6,609 nt of DNA from Thermodesulfobacteriota bacterium (GTDB taxonomy: Bacteria; Desulfobacterota; DSM-4660; Desulfatiglandales; HGW-15): NCBI GenBank assembly GCA_025454125.1, contig JALOPA010000111.1:1-6609 (forward strand), in the 5' to 3' direction. The notes under the pieces are model-generated. The model was not told where the DNA came from. It saw nothing but the letters and a program-made list of their open reading frames with translations, and made no database searches. Within the stretch, counting starts at the first letter, position 1, and each line of letters opens with the position of its first letter. A program made the translations under genes and the position numbers. Below are positions 1-5,616 of the stretch, in pieces.

Positions 1-92
1 CGGTTCTCATTCAGTATCATGCGCACCTTTCCCCGCCTCTCTTGGGATTTCGAGAAGCGGGGAAAGGTGCGCATGATACTGAATGAGAACCG
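1..92. repeat. Perfect 36-bp inverted repeat (fold-back) at the window end
   Basis: Bases 1-36 are the exact reverse complement of bases 57-92, separated by a 20-base loop (37-56). The right arm and the loop encode residues that fit the RsmA family ([12 protein letters not shown], then LLEIPRE). The left arm does not continue the family, so the right arm is genuine and the left arm is its copy. The likely explanation is a chimeric or fold-back assembly end. A true local inversion is possible but less likely. Confidence 0.93.
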
Positions 93-591
93 TCAGGGCG
101 CCGTATTGCTTGTTGTCGGGGGAGGCGGTCAGTCTTGCGGCCAGTTCGTGCTGAAGGGTAAGAACGGCTCTTTGAATGAGGTGCCTGTTCCGGATCAGCT
201 TTTCGATGAGCGGGGAGGAAATGTTGTAGGGGATATTCCCGATCACTTCGATCCGTTCTTCTGAAAGTGCGGCGACGTCCAGTTTGAGGATGTCTTCGTG
301 GATCAGGGTGACGTTCCCGATCCCTTCACGGGAGAGGCCGGCTTTAAGTTTCTCGGCAAGGGTTCTGTCTTTTTCAACGGCGATCACGCGCTGCACAAGG
401 GATGCGAGAGGGAAGGTCAAAGCCCCGAATCCGGGTCCGATTTCGAGGACCGTGGCCTTTCGGTCAAAATGAGCCCCGGCCAGAATCCTTTCGATGATGA
501 GCGGGTCTCTCAGGAAATGCTGCCCGAGGCTCTTCTTGGCTCTGAAGAGGCCAGAGGGTCTGGATGAAAGGGGTTTTTTCTTCTTTCTCAT
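7..591 (-). CDS. rsmA: 16S rRNA adenine dimethyltransferase RsmA/KsgA, 3' part lost at the window edge
   Basis: RsmA (KsgA) uses S-adenosylmethionine to dimethylate two adjacent adenines near the 3' end of 16S rRNA late in small-subunit assembly. Visible motifs, numbered from the ATG at 591: the family N-terminal signature SLGQHFL (21-27), the SAM-binding glycine motif [10 protein letters not shown] (50-59), the acidic residue after the second strand (E73 in AVEKD), HED (98-100) and the catalytic NIPYNIS (119-125). The basic start (RKKKK) suits an RNA-binding protein. No other start codon precedes an in-frame TAG, although GAGGAA directly abuts the ATG, which is poor Shine-Dalgarno spacing. 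The frame gives 194 residues, whereas the family usually has about 260-290. Residues through IPRE (182-185) fit the family, but the last nine are encoded by bases 1-36, a reverse-complement copy of 57-92. The true C-terminal domain is therefore missing and the stop is artefactual or rearranged. Confidence 0.95.
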   Translation of the reverse strand: MRKKKKPLSSRPSGLFRAKKSLGQHFLRDPLIIERILAGAHFDRKATVLEIGPGFGALTFPLASLVQRVIAVEKDRTLAEKLKAGLSREGIGNVTLIHEDILKLDVAALSEERIEVIGNIPYNISSPLIEKLIRNRHLIQRAVLTLQHELAARLTASPDNKQYGALTVLIQYHAHLSPLLEIPREAGKGAHDTE

Positions 592-627
592 TTCCTCGAC
601 TGGCGCGGGTTTCCCGAGTTGTTTCGA

Positions 628-656
628 ATTCTAGAAGGTTCTAGGGGCGAAGTCAA
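628..656 (-). promoter_or_regulatory. Candidate sigma-70 promoter for rsmA with palindrome in the spacer
   Basis: On the minus strand TTGACT (656-651) and TAGAAT (633-628) are separated by exactly 17 bases. Each matches the -35 or -10 consensus at five of six positions. Transcription would begin near 621 and leave a leader of about 30 bases before the ATG at 591. A perfect 14-base palindrome, CTAGAAGGTTCTAG (631-644), lies in the spacer and overlaps the -10 box, where a repressor or MerR-type activator could bind. Its role as an operator is inference. Confidence 0.6.
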
Positions 657-689
657 TGGAGGGCGTAGCCCCTGATCCACCATCAAGGC

Positions 690-860
690 ATCCTCTGCCA
701 TTCGACAGGCTCATGGCCCAGAGCAGGATCGAAGGGCGGCGTGCCCAGCCAGAGGCTGGCAAGCTTCGCTCGCTCCTCATTGCGACGTATTGCTCCATAC
801 GCCTCACTCGTCGCTCCTCGGCGCTTAGCATCTGACGCCTTGCTGGTGATCAGGGATTGC
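690..860. repeat. Candidate dispersed intergenic repeat block
   Basis: The block contains a CCAGCC-AGA-GGCTGG hairpin (745-759), two copies of TCGCTCCTC (770-778 and 811-819) 41 bases apart, and between them a small hairpin, CGTAT/ATACG (786-801). It also includes the fragment TTCGACAGGCTCATGG. To my recollection similar fragments recur as multi-copy intergenic sequence in some proteobacterial genomes, so a dispersed repeat is the likely identity. Its boundaries are approximate, and copy number cannot be judged from one window. Confidence 0.4.
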
Positions 861-934
861 TCGAAAGCCACATCCGGCTTAGCCTCGGAGTATGAGGTGG
901 TGGATTTGGGTACCCTGATGTGCCGGGTTTGCCG

Positions 935-964
935 TTGACACACAAGACCGGAATGTCCTATGGT
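935..964 (+). promoter_or_regulatory. Candidate sigma-70 promoter for the aminotransferase gene
   Basis: A perfect -35 box TTGACA (935-940) is followed after 18 bases by TATGGT (959-964), a four-of-six match to the -10 consensus. Transcription would start near 971, giving a leader of about 60 bases before the ATG at 1030. The position and orientation suit the downstream gene. The weak -10 and long spacer keep this tentative. Confidence 0.5.
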
Positions 965-992
965 CCGTGCCAGTGAAACCGAACTCTTGTCT

Positions 993-1022
993 CCGCCCAT
1001 GATGGGTGGCGGAAGAAGGAGG
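993..1022 (+). promoter_or_regulatory. Leader hairpin and Shine-Dalgarno that set the aminotransferase start
   Basis: A strong ribosome binding site AAGGAGG (1016-1022) sits seven bases before the ATG at 1030, which favours that start over the in-frame GTG at 1006. Just ahead, CCGCCCA (993-999) can pair with TGGGTGG (1003-1009) around a three-base loop with one G-U pair. Alternatively CCGCC (993-997) can pair with GGCGG (1008-1012). The hairpin leaves the Shine-Dalgarno free, so it may only stabilise the transcript. Confidence 0.5.
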
Positions 1023-1029
1023 AGCAAAG

Positions 1030-2319
1030 ATGACCGATCAGATTGAGAGCCTGCAGAAGGAGTACGTTTTCCCCTGCGTGGCCAACTACTACCAGAAGCC
1101 CCTCACGCTCGTCCGAGGCAAGGGGATGCATCTGACCGACTCGGAGGGCAGGGAGTACCTCGACTTCTTTGGGGGCATCCTGACCGTCAGCGTGGGCCAC
1201 TGCAATGACACGGTGAACAAGGCGGTTATCGACCAGAACCAGACGCTGCAGCACGCCTCGACCCTGTACATCAACGAGCCCCAGGTGAGGCTGGCCAAGA
1301 AACTGGCGGAGGTCACGCCCGGCGACCTCCGCAAGAGCTTCTTCACCTCTTCGGGCACCGAGGCGAACGAGACCGCCGTGCTCTTTGCCAGGCTCGCCAC
1401 GGGCCACTCCGACGTCATCGCGCTCCGCCATGCCTACTCGGGCCGCAGCGAGGTCACCTTGAACATCACCGCGCACGCGCCCTGGCGTCCTATGGCCAGC
1501 AGCATCCCCTACGTCAAGCACGCCCACAATCCCTATTGCTTCCGCTGCGCCTTCGGGCTCACCTATCCGGGCTGCGATCTGCGCTGCGCCCGCGATGTGG
1601 AGGAACTGATCCAGACGACCACCAACGGCCGGATCGCCGCTTTCATGGCAGAGCCCATCCAGGGGGTGGGCGGATTCGTGACGGCTCCCAAGGAGTACTT
1701 CCAGGTGGTGATCCCCATCGTGCGCAAGTACGGTGGGCTTTTCATCTGCGACGAGGTGCAGACGGGCTGCGGCCGGACGGGCGGGACGTTCTGCGGCATC
1801 GAGCACTGGGGGGTCCAGCCCGACATCATGACCTTCGCGAAGGGTCTGGCCAATGGACTGCCCATGGGCGCCACCCTCGCGACGCCCGCCGTGGCCGACA
1901 GCTACAAGGGGCTTTCGCTCTCGACCTTCGGCGGGAACCCGGTGAGCACCCGGGGCGCGCTGGCCACCATCGAGTTCATCGAAAACAATCGCCTGGCCGA
2001 CAACGCCACGGTCCAGGGCGGGCGCCTCCGGGACGGCCTCGAGGCGCTCAAGGCCAAGTACCCCAGCATCGGCGACGTGCGCGGCATGGGTCTCATGCAA
2101 GGCGTCGAGGTGATCGATCCGGATTCGGCCGGCGGCAAAGCGCCCGATTCCAAGAAGGTGCTGAAGGTGTTCGAGGAGACGCGCCGCATGGGGCTCCTCA
2201 TCGGCAAGGGCGGGCTCTACGGCAACGTGATCCGCATCTCTCCCCCGCTGATCGTGTCCTCGCGCGAGATCGACGACGCGCTCGCCGTGCTCGACAAGGC
2301 GTTCGCGGCGGTGGGATAG
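1030..2319 (+). CDS. Class III PLP-dependent aminotransferase (AGXT2/4-aminobutyrate aminotransferase-like)
   Basis: This 429-residue protein is full length for the class III (fold type I, ornithine/4-aminobutyrate) aminotransferases, cytoplasmic enzymes that move an amino group, often from an omega- or beta-amine, to a keto acid through pyridoxal phosphate. Visible elements: SSGTEAN (107-113) for cofactor phosphate, HAYSGR (134-139), EP in MAEPIQG (208-209), the DE pair in LFICDEVQTG (241-242) that contacts the pyridine ring, the Schiff-base lysine K271 in TFAKGLANG, and STFGGNP (298-304). An unusual cysteine cluster, C170-x2-C173-x8-C182-x3-C186, follows NPY. Overall the sequence most resembles the alanine-glyoxylate/beta-alanine-type branch, but the substrate cannot be read from it. 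The start is chosen from the AAGGAGG seven bases upstream. The gene is monocistronic here and convergent with the M20 gene. Exact specificity is uncertain; class membership is secure. Confidence 0.93.
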   Translation: MTDQIESLQKEYVFPCVANYYQKPLTLVRGKGMHLTDSEGREYLDFFGGILTVSVGHCNDTVNKAVIDQNQTLQHASTLYINEPQVRLAKKLAEVTPGDLRKSFFTSSGTEANETAVLFARLATGHSDVIALRHAYSGRSEVTLNITAHAPWRPMASSIPYVKHAHNPYCFRCAFGLTYPGCDLRCARDVEELIQTTTNGRIAAFMAEPIQGVGGFVTAPKEYFQVVIPIVRKYGGLFICDEVQTGCGRTGGTFCGIEHWGVQPDIMTFAKGLANGLPMGATLATPAVADSYKGLSLSTFGGNPVSTRGALATIEFIENNRLADNATVQGGRLRDGLEALKAKYPSIGDVRGMGLMQGVEVIDPDSAGGKAPDSKKVLKVFEETRRMGLLIGKGGLYGNVIRISPPLIVSSREIDDALAVLDKAFAAVG

Positions 2320-2391
2320 GCCGCCCGGCGAAGCAGCGCTCCTGAGCGGCTTCCCACGGCGCCTGCTCTGACAATGGTGGTTTCAATCCCA

Positions 2392-2417
2392 GTGGGTTTA
2401 GTTATCGCTAAACCCAC
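2392..2417. repeat. Perfect 10-bp hairpin downstream of the aminotransferase
   Basis: GTGGGTTTAG (2392-2401) pairs perfectly with CTAAACCCAC (2408-2417) around the loop TTATCG. Its last bases are shared with CCACCA (2414-2419), which can instead pair with TGGTGG at 2424-2429 or at 2375-2380, so the structures exclude each other. It may be a transcript end for the upstream gene, although no U-tract follows, or part of a dispersed repeat. Confidence 0.6.
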
Positions 2418-2433
2418 CACATCTGGTGGAGGA

Positions 2434-2458
2434 CCCGGATAGGTTCTGCCGATCCGGG
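2434..2458. repeat. Seven-base-pair hairpin
   Basis: CCCGGAT (2434-2440) is perfectly complementary to ATCCGGG (2452-2458), with an 11-base loop. It sits between the 2392 hairpin and the REP-like cluster. No T-run follows. The function is unknown. Confidence 0.5.
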
Positions 2459-2502
2459 GAGAGTAGTGAGAGCGGATTGAACTGCAGGACTGCAGAACCT
2501 GG

Positions 2503-2610
2503 GTTCCCGCCTTCGCGGGAACGACGGCCCTACTCTCCAGCTTTGTCATTCCCGCGAAGGCGGGAATCGAGACGGTGCTCTCTCTTCTGGACACCCGCCT
2601 GCGCGGGTGT
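2503..2610. repeat. Three REP-like palindromes in alternating orientation (BIME-like cluster)
   Basis: Three 20-base palindromes, each an 8-bp stem with a 4-base loop, lie at 2503-2522 (GTTCCCGC-CTTC-GCGGGAAC), 2548-2567 (ATTCCCGC-GAAG-GCGGGAAT) and 2591-2610 (ACACCCGC-CTGC-GCGGGTGT). Loop and flanking bases (GTCATTCCCGC on one strand, then its opposite) show the orientation alternates minus, plus, minus. Centre-to-centre spacing is 45 and 43 bases. The layout resembles bacterial REP/BIME elements, which can terminate or stabilise transcripts and are mobilised by RAYT transposases. No RAYT gene is in the window. Confidence 0.75.
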
Positions 2611-2633
2611 GACGGTTCTCAAGATGGGTCAGG

Positions 2634-2656
2634 TACCCCGTACTTGCTACGGGGTA
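2634..2656. terminator. Possible terminator hairpin downstream of the M20 gene
   Basis: TACCCCGTA (2634-2642) pairs perfectly with TACGGGGTA (2648-2656) around a 5-base loop. It lies 57 bases beyond the stop codon of the leftward M20 gene, a suitable place for its transcript end. The lack of a T-run on the minus strand makes intrinsic termination uncertain, so it may be another dispersed palindrome. Confidence 0.35.
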
Positions 2657-2712
2657 GTTCATTCGGATTGCCTCCTGCATCAGCGTTCTTCTGATTTCAG
2701 ACGGGGTTCCGC

Positions 2713-3996
2713 TCACGCGGGATCTTCGGGGGAGAGGTAACGCAGGGCGGTCAGCGCATAGATTTTGGCCGTGTCGATCAACTGGTCCAGATCCACCCAC
2801 TCGTCCACCTGGTGGGGCACCTGCCGGTCTCCCGCTCCCATGGTGACAATGGGGATTCCTTTCCGTGCCCAGAGAAAGGTGCCGTCCGTCGCTCCCGGAA
2901 CCCCGCCGAAAACGGGCTCTTTCTTCCAGATCTCCCGGGTGGCCCAGGCTGCCGATTCTACGATGGGCTCTTGCTGATCGGTGTACGTGCAGGGACGGTC
3001 GGTGAGAAAGGCCACCTCCACTTTCATCGCTCTGGACCGTTCGATGCCCAGGCTCATGTCATACGATTCGTAGTGGGAGAAAACCTCCTTTTCCACCTGT
3101 CTCGCCAGTTCGCTCATTTCCATTCGAACCTCATCGTGGTTCTGGCCAGTGACGGTTCGAACGTCCACAAGAAGCTCCGCCTTTCCCGGCATGACATTGA
3201 GCTGAGGCGCTCCGGATGCCGGGGCGCGGATGACCGTCGGCGTAAAGCTCGGCCACCCGAGAAGGGGGTTGAGGCCAAGGGCTGTGACCGCGCCGTATTC
3301 GATACGGTGGAGACCGTCTATGAGTCTGGCCAGGGCAATGGCCGTGTTCAGGCCGGAAAGGGGCATTGCACCATGGCTCATCCTGCCGACGATCCTGTAC
3401 CGGGCCCGGATTGCGCCTTTCTGGGAAACGCAGATCAGGCCGTCCTCCGGTTCACAGATGACCGCGGCGGTCACCGAATCCGCGTGGCCCCTGTCGATGA
3501 AATGGCGGACTCCCAGCATCTGGTCCTCTTCATCGCAGAGAACCCCGCCGACGGCCGCCCCAGTGAGCGCGACCCCTGAACGTTTCAAGGCCTTCATGGC
3601 CACGAGCATGGCCGCGAGGTTTCCCTTGGTGTCGTTGGTTCCCCGGCCATACATCCTCCGGCCGACGATTTGCGCGCCGAAGGGGTCATAATTCCAGTCA
3701 GAAACATCGCCCGGCGTGACCACATCCATGTGACCTTCGAACATCAAGGTGCGGCATCCTGCTCCGAACGGCGAGTGGATCACGACGTTGGGTCTACCGG
3801 GAGCGACGGCTTCGAAAGAGACCTCAAATCCCTCCTTGTCCGCCCACCGGGCGACCCTCTCGGCCACCGGCTGCTCGCTCGTGCCGGCTTCCGGGTCCCA
3901 AACCGAGTTGATCCGTACAAGGTCGGCGGTCAGCCGGATCAGCTCGTCCGGATCCAGGGCCTCCAGAACCCGCCGCACGCTCTCGGGTGAAATCAT
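2713..3996 (-). CDS. M20-family metallopeptidase/deacylase (ArgE/DapE type)
   Basis: This 427-residue cytoplasmic protein belongs to the M20 family of two-metal (usually zinc) hydrolases, which remove acyl groups from amino acids or cleave short peptides. Examples are acetylornithine deacetylase and succinyl-diaminopimelate desuccinylase. All expected active-site residues are visible: H89 and D91 in EGHMDVV, the bridging D122 in GRGTNDTKG, the catalytic/metal glutamate pair E156-E157 in CDEED, E182 in CEPED, H208 in SHGAMP from the dimerisation domain, and H395 in VPHQVDEW. Length is normal to slightly long, with no frameshift. The ATG at 3996 has GAGGT five bases upstream. The gene lies downstream of, and on the same strand as, the amino-acid-type transporter, but a 432-base repeat-rich gap separates them, so a shared transcript is uncertain. 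I found no convincing promoter in its upstream 100 bases. The natural substrate cannot be assigned. Confidence 0.93.
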   Translation of the reverse strand: MISPESVRRVLEALDPDELIRLTADLVRINSVWDPEAGTSEQPVAERVARWADKEGFEVSFEAVAPGRPNVVIHSPFGAGCRTLMFEGHMDVVTPGDVSDWNYDPFGAQIVGRRMYGRGTNDTKGNLAAMLVAMKALKRSGVALTGAAVGGVLCDEEDQMLGVRHFIDRGHADSVTAAVICEPEDGLICVSQKGAIRARYRIVGRMSHGAMPLSGLNTAIALARLIDGLHRIEYGAVTALGLNPLLGWPSFTPTVIRAPASGAPQLNVMPGKAELLVDVRTVTGQNHDEVRMEMSELARQVEKEVFSHYESYDMSLGIERSRAMKVEVAFLTDRPCTYTDQQEPIVESAAWATREIWKKEPVFGGVPGATDGTFLWARKGIPIVTMGAGDRQVPHQVDEWVDLDQLIDTAKIYALTALRYLSPEDPA

Positions 3997-4106
3997 CTCG
4001 CACCTCGCACAAACCCTTCACATCCCCTCGGAAACGCCTAAAGAAGCCTTAAGAGGCTATCCGATAACCTAAAATTCGCCTTCCCCTTGAGAGGCTGGGT
4101 CGCAAG

Positions 4107-4263
4107 GTCATTTCGAGTCCCGCTTAAGAAGCGGGGCGAGAAATCCAACGCGGAGCGTTGTCCCGAACAAAGAGAGGGATCCATTCATGAAAAAAAGATC
4201 CTTCGCTTTGCTCAGGATGACTCGCGGAGGCGAGTCAGGATTTCTCCCTTCGGTCGAAATGAC
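4107..4263. repeat. Composite 157-bp inverted repeat, non-autonomous-element-like
   Basis: GTCATTTCGA (4107-4116) is the exact reverse complement of 4254-4263, and GAGAAATCC (4138-4146) that of 4238-4246, so two copies of one unit face each other. Inside are perfect hairpins: CCCGCTT/AAGCGGG (4119-4135), CAACGC/GCGTTG (4146-4160) and TGACTCGC/GCGAGTCA (4218-4237). The piece at 4197-4221 (GATCCTTCGC, then CTCAGGATGAC) resembles, from memory, a dispersed repeat seen in many bacterial genomes. I see no transposase or clear target-site duplication. A dispersed palindromic or MITE-like element is most likely. Confidence 0.65.
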
Positions 4264-4293
4264 AGAAAACTGGCTCTCCCGTGATTGCGATCC

Positions 4294-4365
4294 AACCTCT
4301 GACGGGGGAGGTTTACCCCCCCTCTGGCGGCGCCGAAGTTTACCTGCCTTCGGCAGCGCCAGGGG
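4294..4365. repeat. G/C-rich hairpins downstream of the binding-protein gene
   Basis: AACCTC (4294-4299) can pair with GAGGTT (4308-4313), and GGGGG (4304-4308) with CCCCC (4316-4320). Next comes a large imperfect hairpin: CTGGCG (4324-4329) with CGCCAG (4357-4362) and GCCGAAG (4332-4338) with CTTCGGC (4348-4354), interrupted by a 2x2 internal loop. Two related stretches, starting GAGGTTTACC (4308) and GAAGTTTACC (4335), are near-direct repeats. The strong stem downstream of a binding-protein gene could slow 3' decay of its message, but no T-run indicates termination. Confidence 0.5.
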
Positions 4366-4408
4366 CGGGGAGACGAGTTGTCGGACACTCTCTCCACGGC
4401 TGTTCCCG

Positions 4409-4421
4409 CCCTCTCTGAGGG
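4409..4421 (-). terminator. Small hairpin just after the binding-protein stop codon
   Basis: CCCTC (4409-4413) pairs with GAGGG (4417-4421) around a 3-base loop, eight bases beyond the TAG of the leftward binding-protein gene. It is too short, and lacks the T-run, to call a firm terminator. Its position would suit 3' end protection of the transcript. Confidence 0.25.
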
Positions 4422-4428
4422 AGGCGCC

Positions 4429-5604
4429 CTAAGGCTTGACTTCCTTGACCAGCTTCTTTTTGCCTTCCTGGATCGAGAAGATGAAGGTGGGTTTGTTCGT
4501 CGGAACCCCGTTCTTCATATCCCAGTTGAACATGATCCCGTGGAAATCCTTCATGTTCGCCATGTACTCCGCGATCATCTTGCGCTCTTCCTTGAGCTTC
4601 TTGGGATCTCCGGTGACGGCCGTGCCTTCGATGGAGCGCTTGATCATGTACAGCGCATCGTAGTAGTTGGTCGAGAGGCTCGGCGGCTGGTTGCCGCTGT
4701 GGGCCTTCATGTAGGCCTCCTTGAAGGCATTCCAGCGGGGGGTGTCGAGATTGGGGTTGATGTAGTTGTAGATCTGGACCCCGTTGATGTCCGCACCGCC
4801 TGTGGCGTACAGCTCGGGCGCGTCTCCGGAAGAGAAGACCAGCAGACGGTCCATCTTGGTCCAGCCGCGGCTTCTGAGTTCCCTGATGATCTTGGCGATC
4901 TTCTCGGCGTTGCACACGAACACGATTCCGTCAGGCTTCTGCTCCAGGGCTTTGACCACCAAGGGGCCGAAGGTGACGGCATCGCTGGGCACATCGATCT
5001 TGGGCAGCACCTTGACGCCGGCGCCGGTGAGGCCCTTGACGTGGGCTTCAGCCATTCCGGGCCAGGGGCCGTAGGGTTCTACGAATTGAACGACCGTCTT
5101 CATGTCCGGATGCAGCCCGGCCCAGGCGGCCACCAGTTCCCCGAGTCTCTGCTCGGTGGGCGGAAACCAGGATACGGTCCACGGGAAGAACTTGACCGCG
5201 TATTCGTAGGAGGTGGTGGCGGTGACGGACATCATGCCGTTTTCCACGGCAATCGGCATGGCCGCCATGATCACCGGCTCAGGCACCGGGCCGAGCGCCA
5301 CGAGGGTGCCCTCCTCCACGACGCGGGCCATCTCCACCGAGCCTTTCTGGGGGTCGAGGGCCGTGTCGACGCCGACCACCTTCACCGGCTTGCCCTTGAT
5401 GCCGCCGGCCGCGTTGATCTCCAAGGCTGCGCGCTCAGCGCCCCATTGCAGGTATTCGCCGATGCTGGCGATGGCTCCGGTCAGGCAGTTCAGAAACGGA
5501 ATCCGCCATTCCTTGACTTGGGCCTGGGTCTGGGCAAATCCCAAGCCGGTTGTGAGGAATACCAGCGCCATTGCTGCAACGACCACCCATTTTGCTTTCT
5601 TCAT
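4429..5604 (-). CDS. Periplasmic substrate-binding protein of a branched-chain amino-acid-type ABC transporter
   Basis: This 391-residue protein captures the substrate in the periplasm and delivers it to the LivH/LivM channel. Residues 1-24 form a signal peptide: KKAK, a hydrophobic core, then GFA with likely cleavage after A24. There is no lipobox cysteine, so it should be soluble. The mature part fits the type I periplasmic binding fold of the LivK family (Peripla_BP_6): IPFLNCLTGAIASIGEYLQW near the start, AALEINAAGGIKGKPVKVV (59-77), and a second lobe with KPDGIVFVCNAEKIAKII (223-240). Length is usual. The ATG at 5604 has AAGGAGG (5612-5618, complement) seven bases upstream, and that site overlaps the TAA of livM, implying translational coupling. 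The gene follows the permeases instead of preceding them as in the E. coli livKHM order. LivK-family proteins bind diverse ligands (amino acids, amides, urea, aromatics), so the substrate is open. Confidence 0.92.
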   Translation of the reverse strand: MKKAKWVVVAAMALVFLTTGLGFAQTQAQVKEWRIPFLNCLTGAIASIGEYLQWGAERAALEINAAGGIKGKPVKVVGVDTALDPQKGSVEMARVVEEGTLVALGPVPEPVIMAAMPIAVENGMMSVTATTSYEYAVKFFPWTVSWFPPTEQRLGELVAAWAGLHPDMKTVVQFVEPYGPWPGMAEAHVKGLTGAGVKVLPKIDVPSDAVTFGPLVVKALEQKPDGIVFVCNAEKIAKIIRELRSRGWTKMDRLLVFSSGDAPELYATGGADINGVQIYNYINPNLDTPRWNAFKEAYMKAHSGNQPPSLSTNYYDALYMIKRSIEGTAVTGDPKKLKEERKMIAEYMANMKDFHGIMFNWDMKNGVPTNKPTFIFSIQEGKKKLVKEVKP

Positions 5605-5616
5605 CGTCTGTCCTCC

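Larger units (their letters stand above)
592..1029. other. Intergenic region between divergent rsmA and aminotransferase genes
   Basis: This stretch separates two genes that read away from each other. I see no protein-coding gene: the open frames carry no recognisable domain, lack good ribosome binding sites and overlap repeat-like sequence. It holds a leftward candidate promoter (628-656), a repeat-like block (about 690-860) and a rightward candidate promoter (935-964). I see no tRNA or known riboswitch shape. Confidence 0.7.
2320..2712. other. Hairpin-rich gap between convergent genes
   Basis: No coding gene is visible between the convergent aminotransferase and M20 stop codons. The stretch instead holds a series of short perfect hairpins: 2392-2417, 2434-2458, 2503-2522, 2548-2567, 2591-2610 and 2634-2656. 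None is followed by a clear T-run on either strand, so a classical intrinsic terminator is not evident. Such hairpins could still end or protect both messages. Confidence 0.75.
3997..4428. other. Repeat-rich gap between the binding-protein and M20 genes
   Basis: No credible gene lies here. The stretch holds a small hairpin AGCCT/AGGCT (4045-4058), a composite inverted repeat (4107-4263), G/C-rich hairpins (4294-4365) and a CCCTC/GAGGG hairpin (4409-4421) close to the binding-protein stop codon. The short open frames across it coincide with repeats and have no domain. Confidence 0.75.

Noticed and set aside
1..92. Hairpin telomere or replicon end
   Set aside because: The repeat lies inside the conserved coding sequence of rsmA and duplicates it in reverse. 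A genuine telomere would not be expected to copy catalytic-domain codons, so an assembly fold-back is simpler.
631..644. Heat-shock-element-like pattern (TTC-GAA-TTC)
   Set aside because: That motif is eukaryotic; here it is better described as a palindrome in a bacterial promoter spacer.
683..1027. Open reading frame on the minus strand between rsmA and the aminotransferase
   Set aside because: It covers the repeat-like block and the rightward promoter, has no recognisable domain and runs antisense into the aminotransferase ribosome binding site.
958..2100. Long minus-strand open frame of 380 codons antisense to the aminotransferase
   Set aside because: It is a GC-rich shadow of a clearly functional gene; its composition (many G, A, R, H, V) shows no domain.
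2381..2392. CRISPR repeat-like fragment TTTCAATCCCAG
   Set aside because: It occurs once, with no spaced copies and no cas genes in the window.
4187..4432. Small plus-strand frame starting MKKRSFALL, resembling a signal peptide
   Set aside because: It starts within the composite inverted repeat, has no good ribosome binding site and continues through hairpin repeats, so the resemblance is chance.
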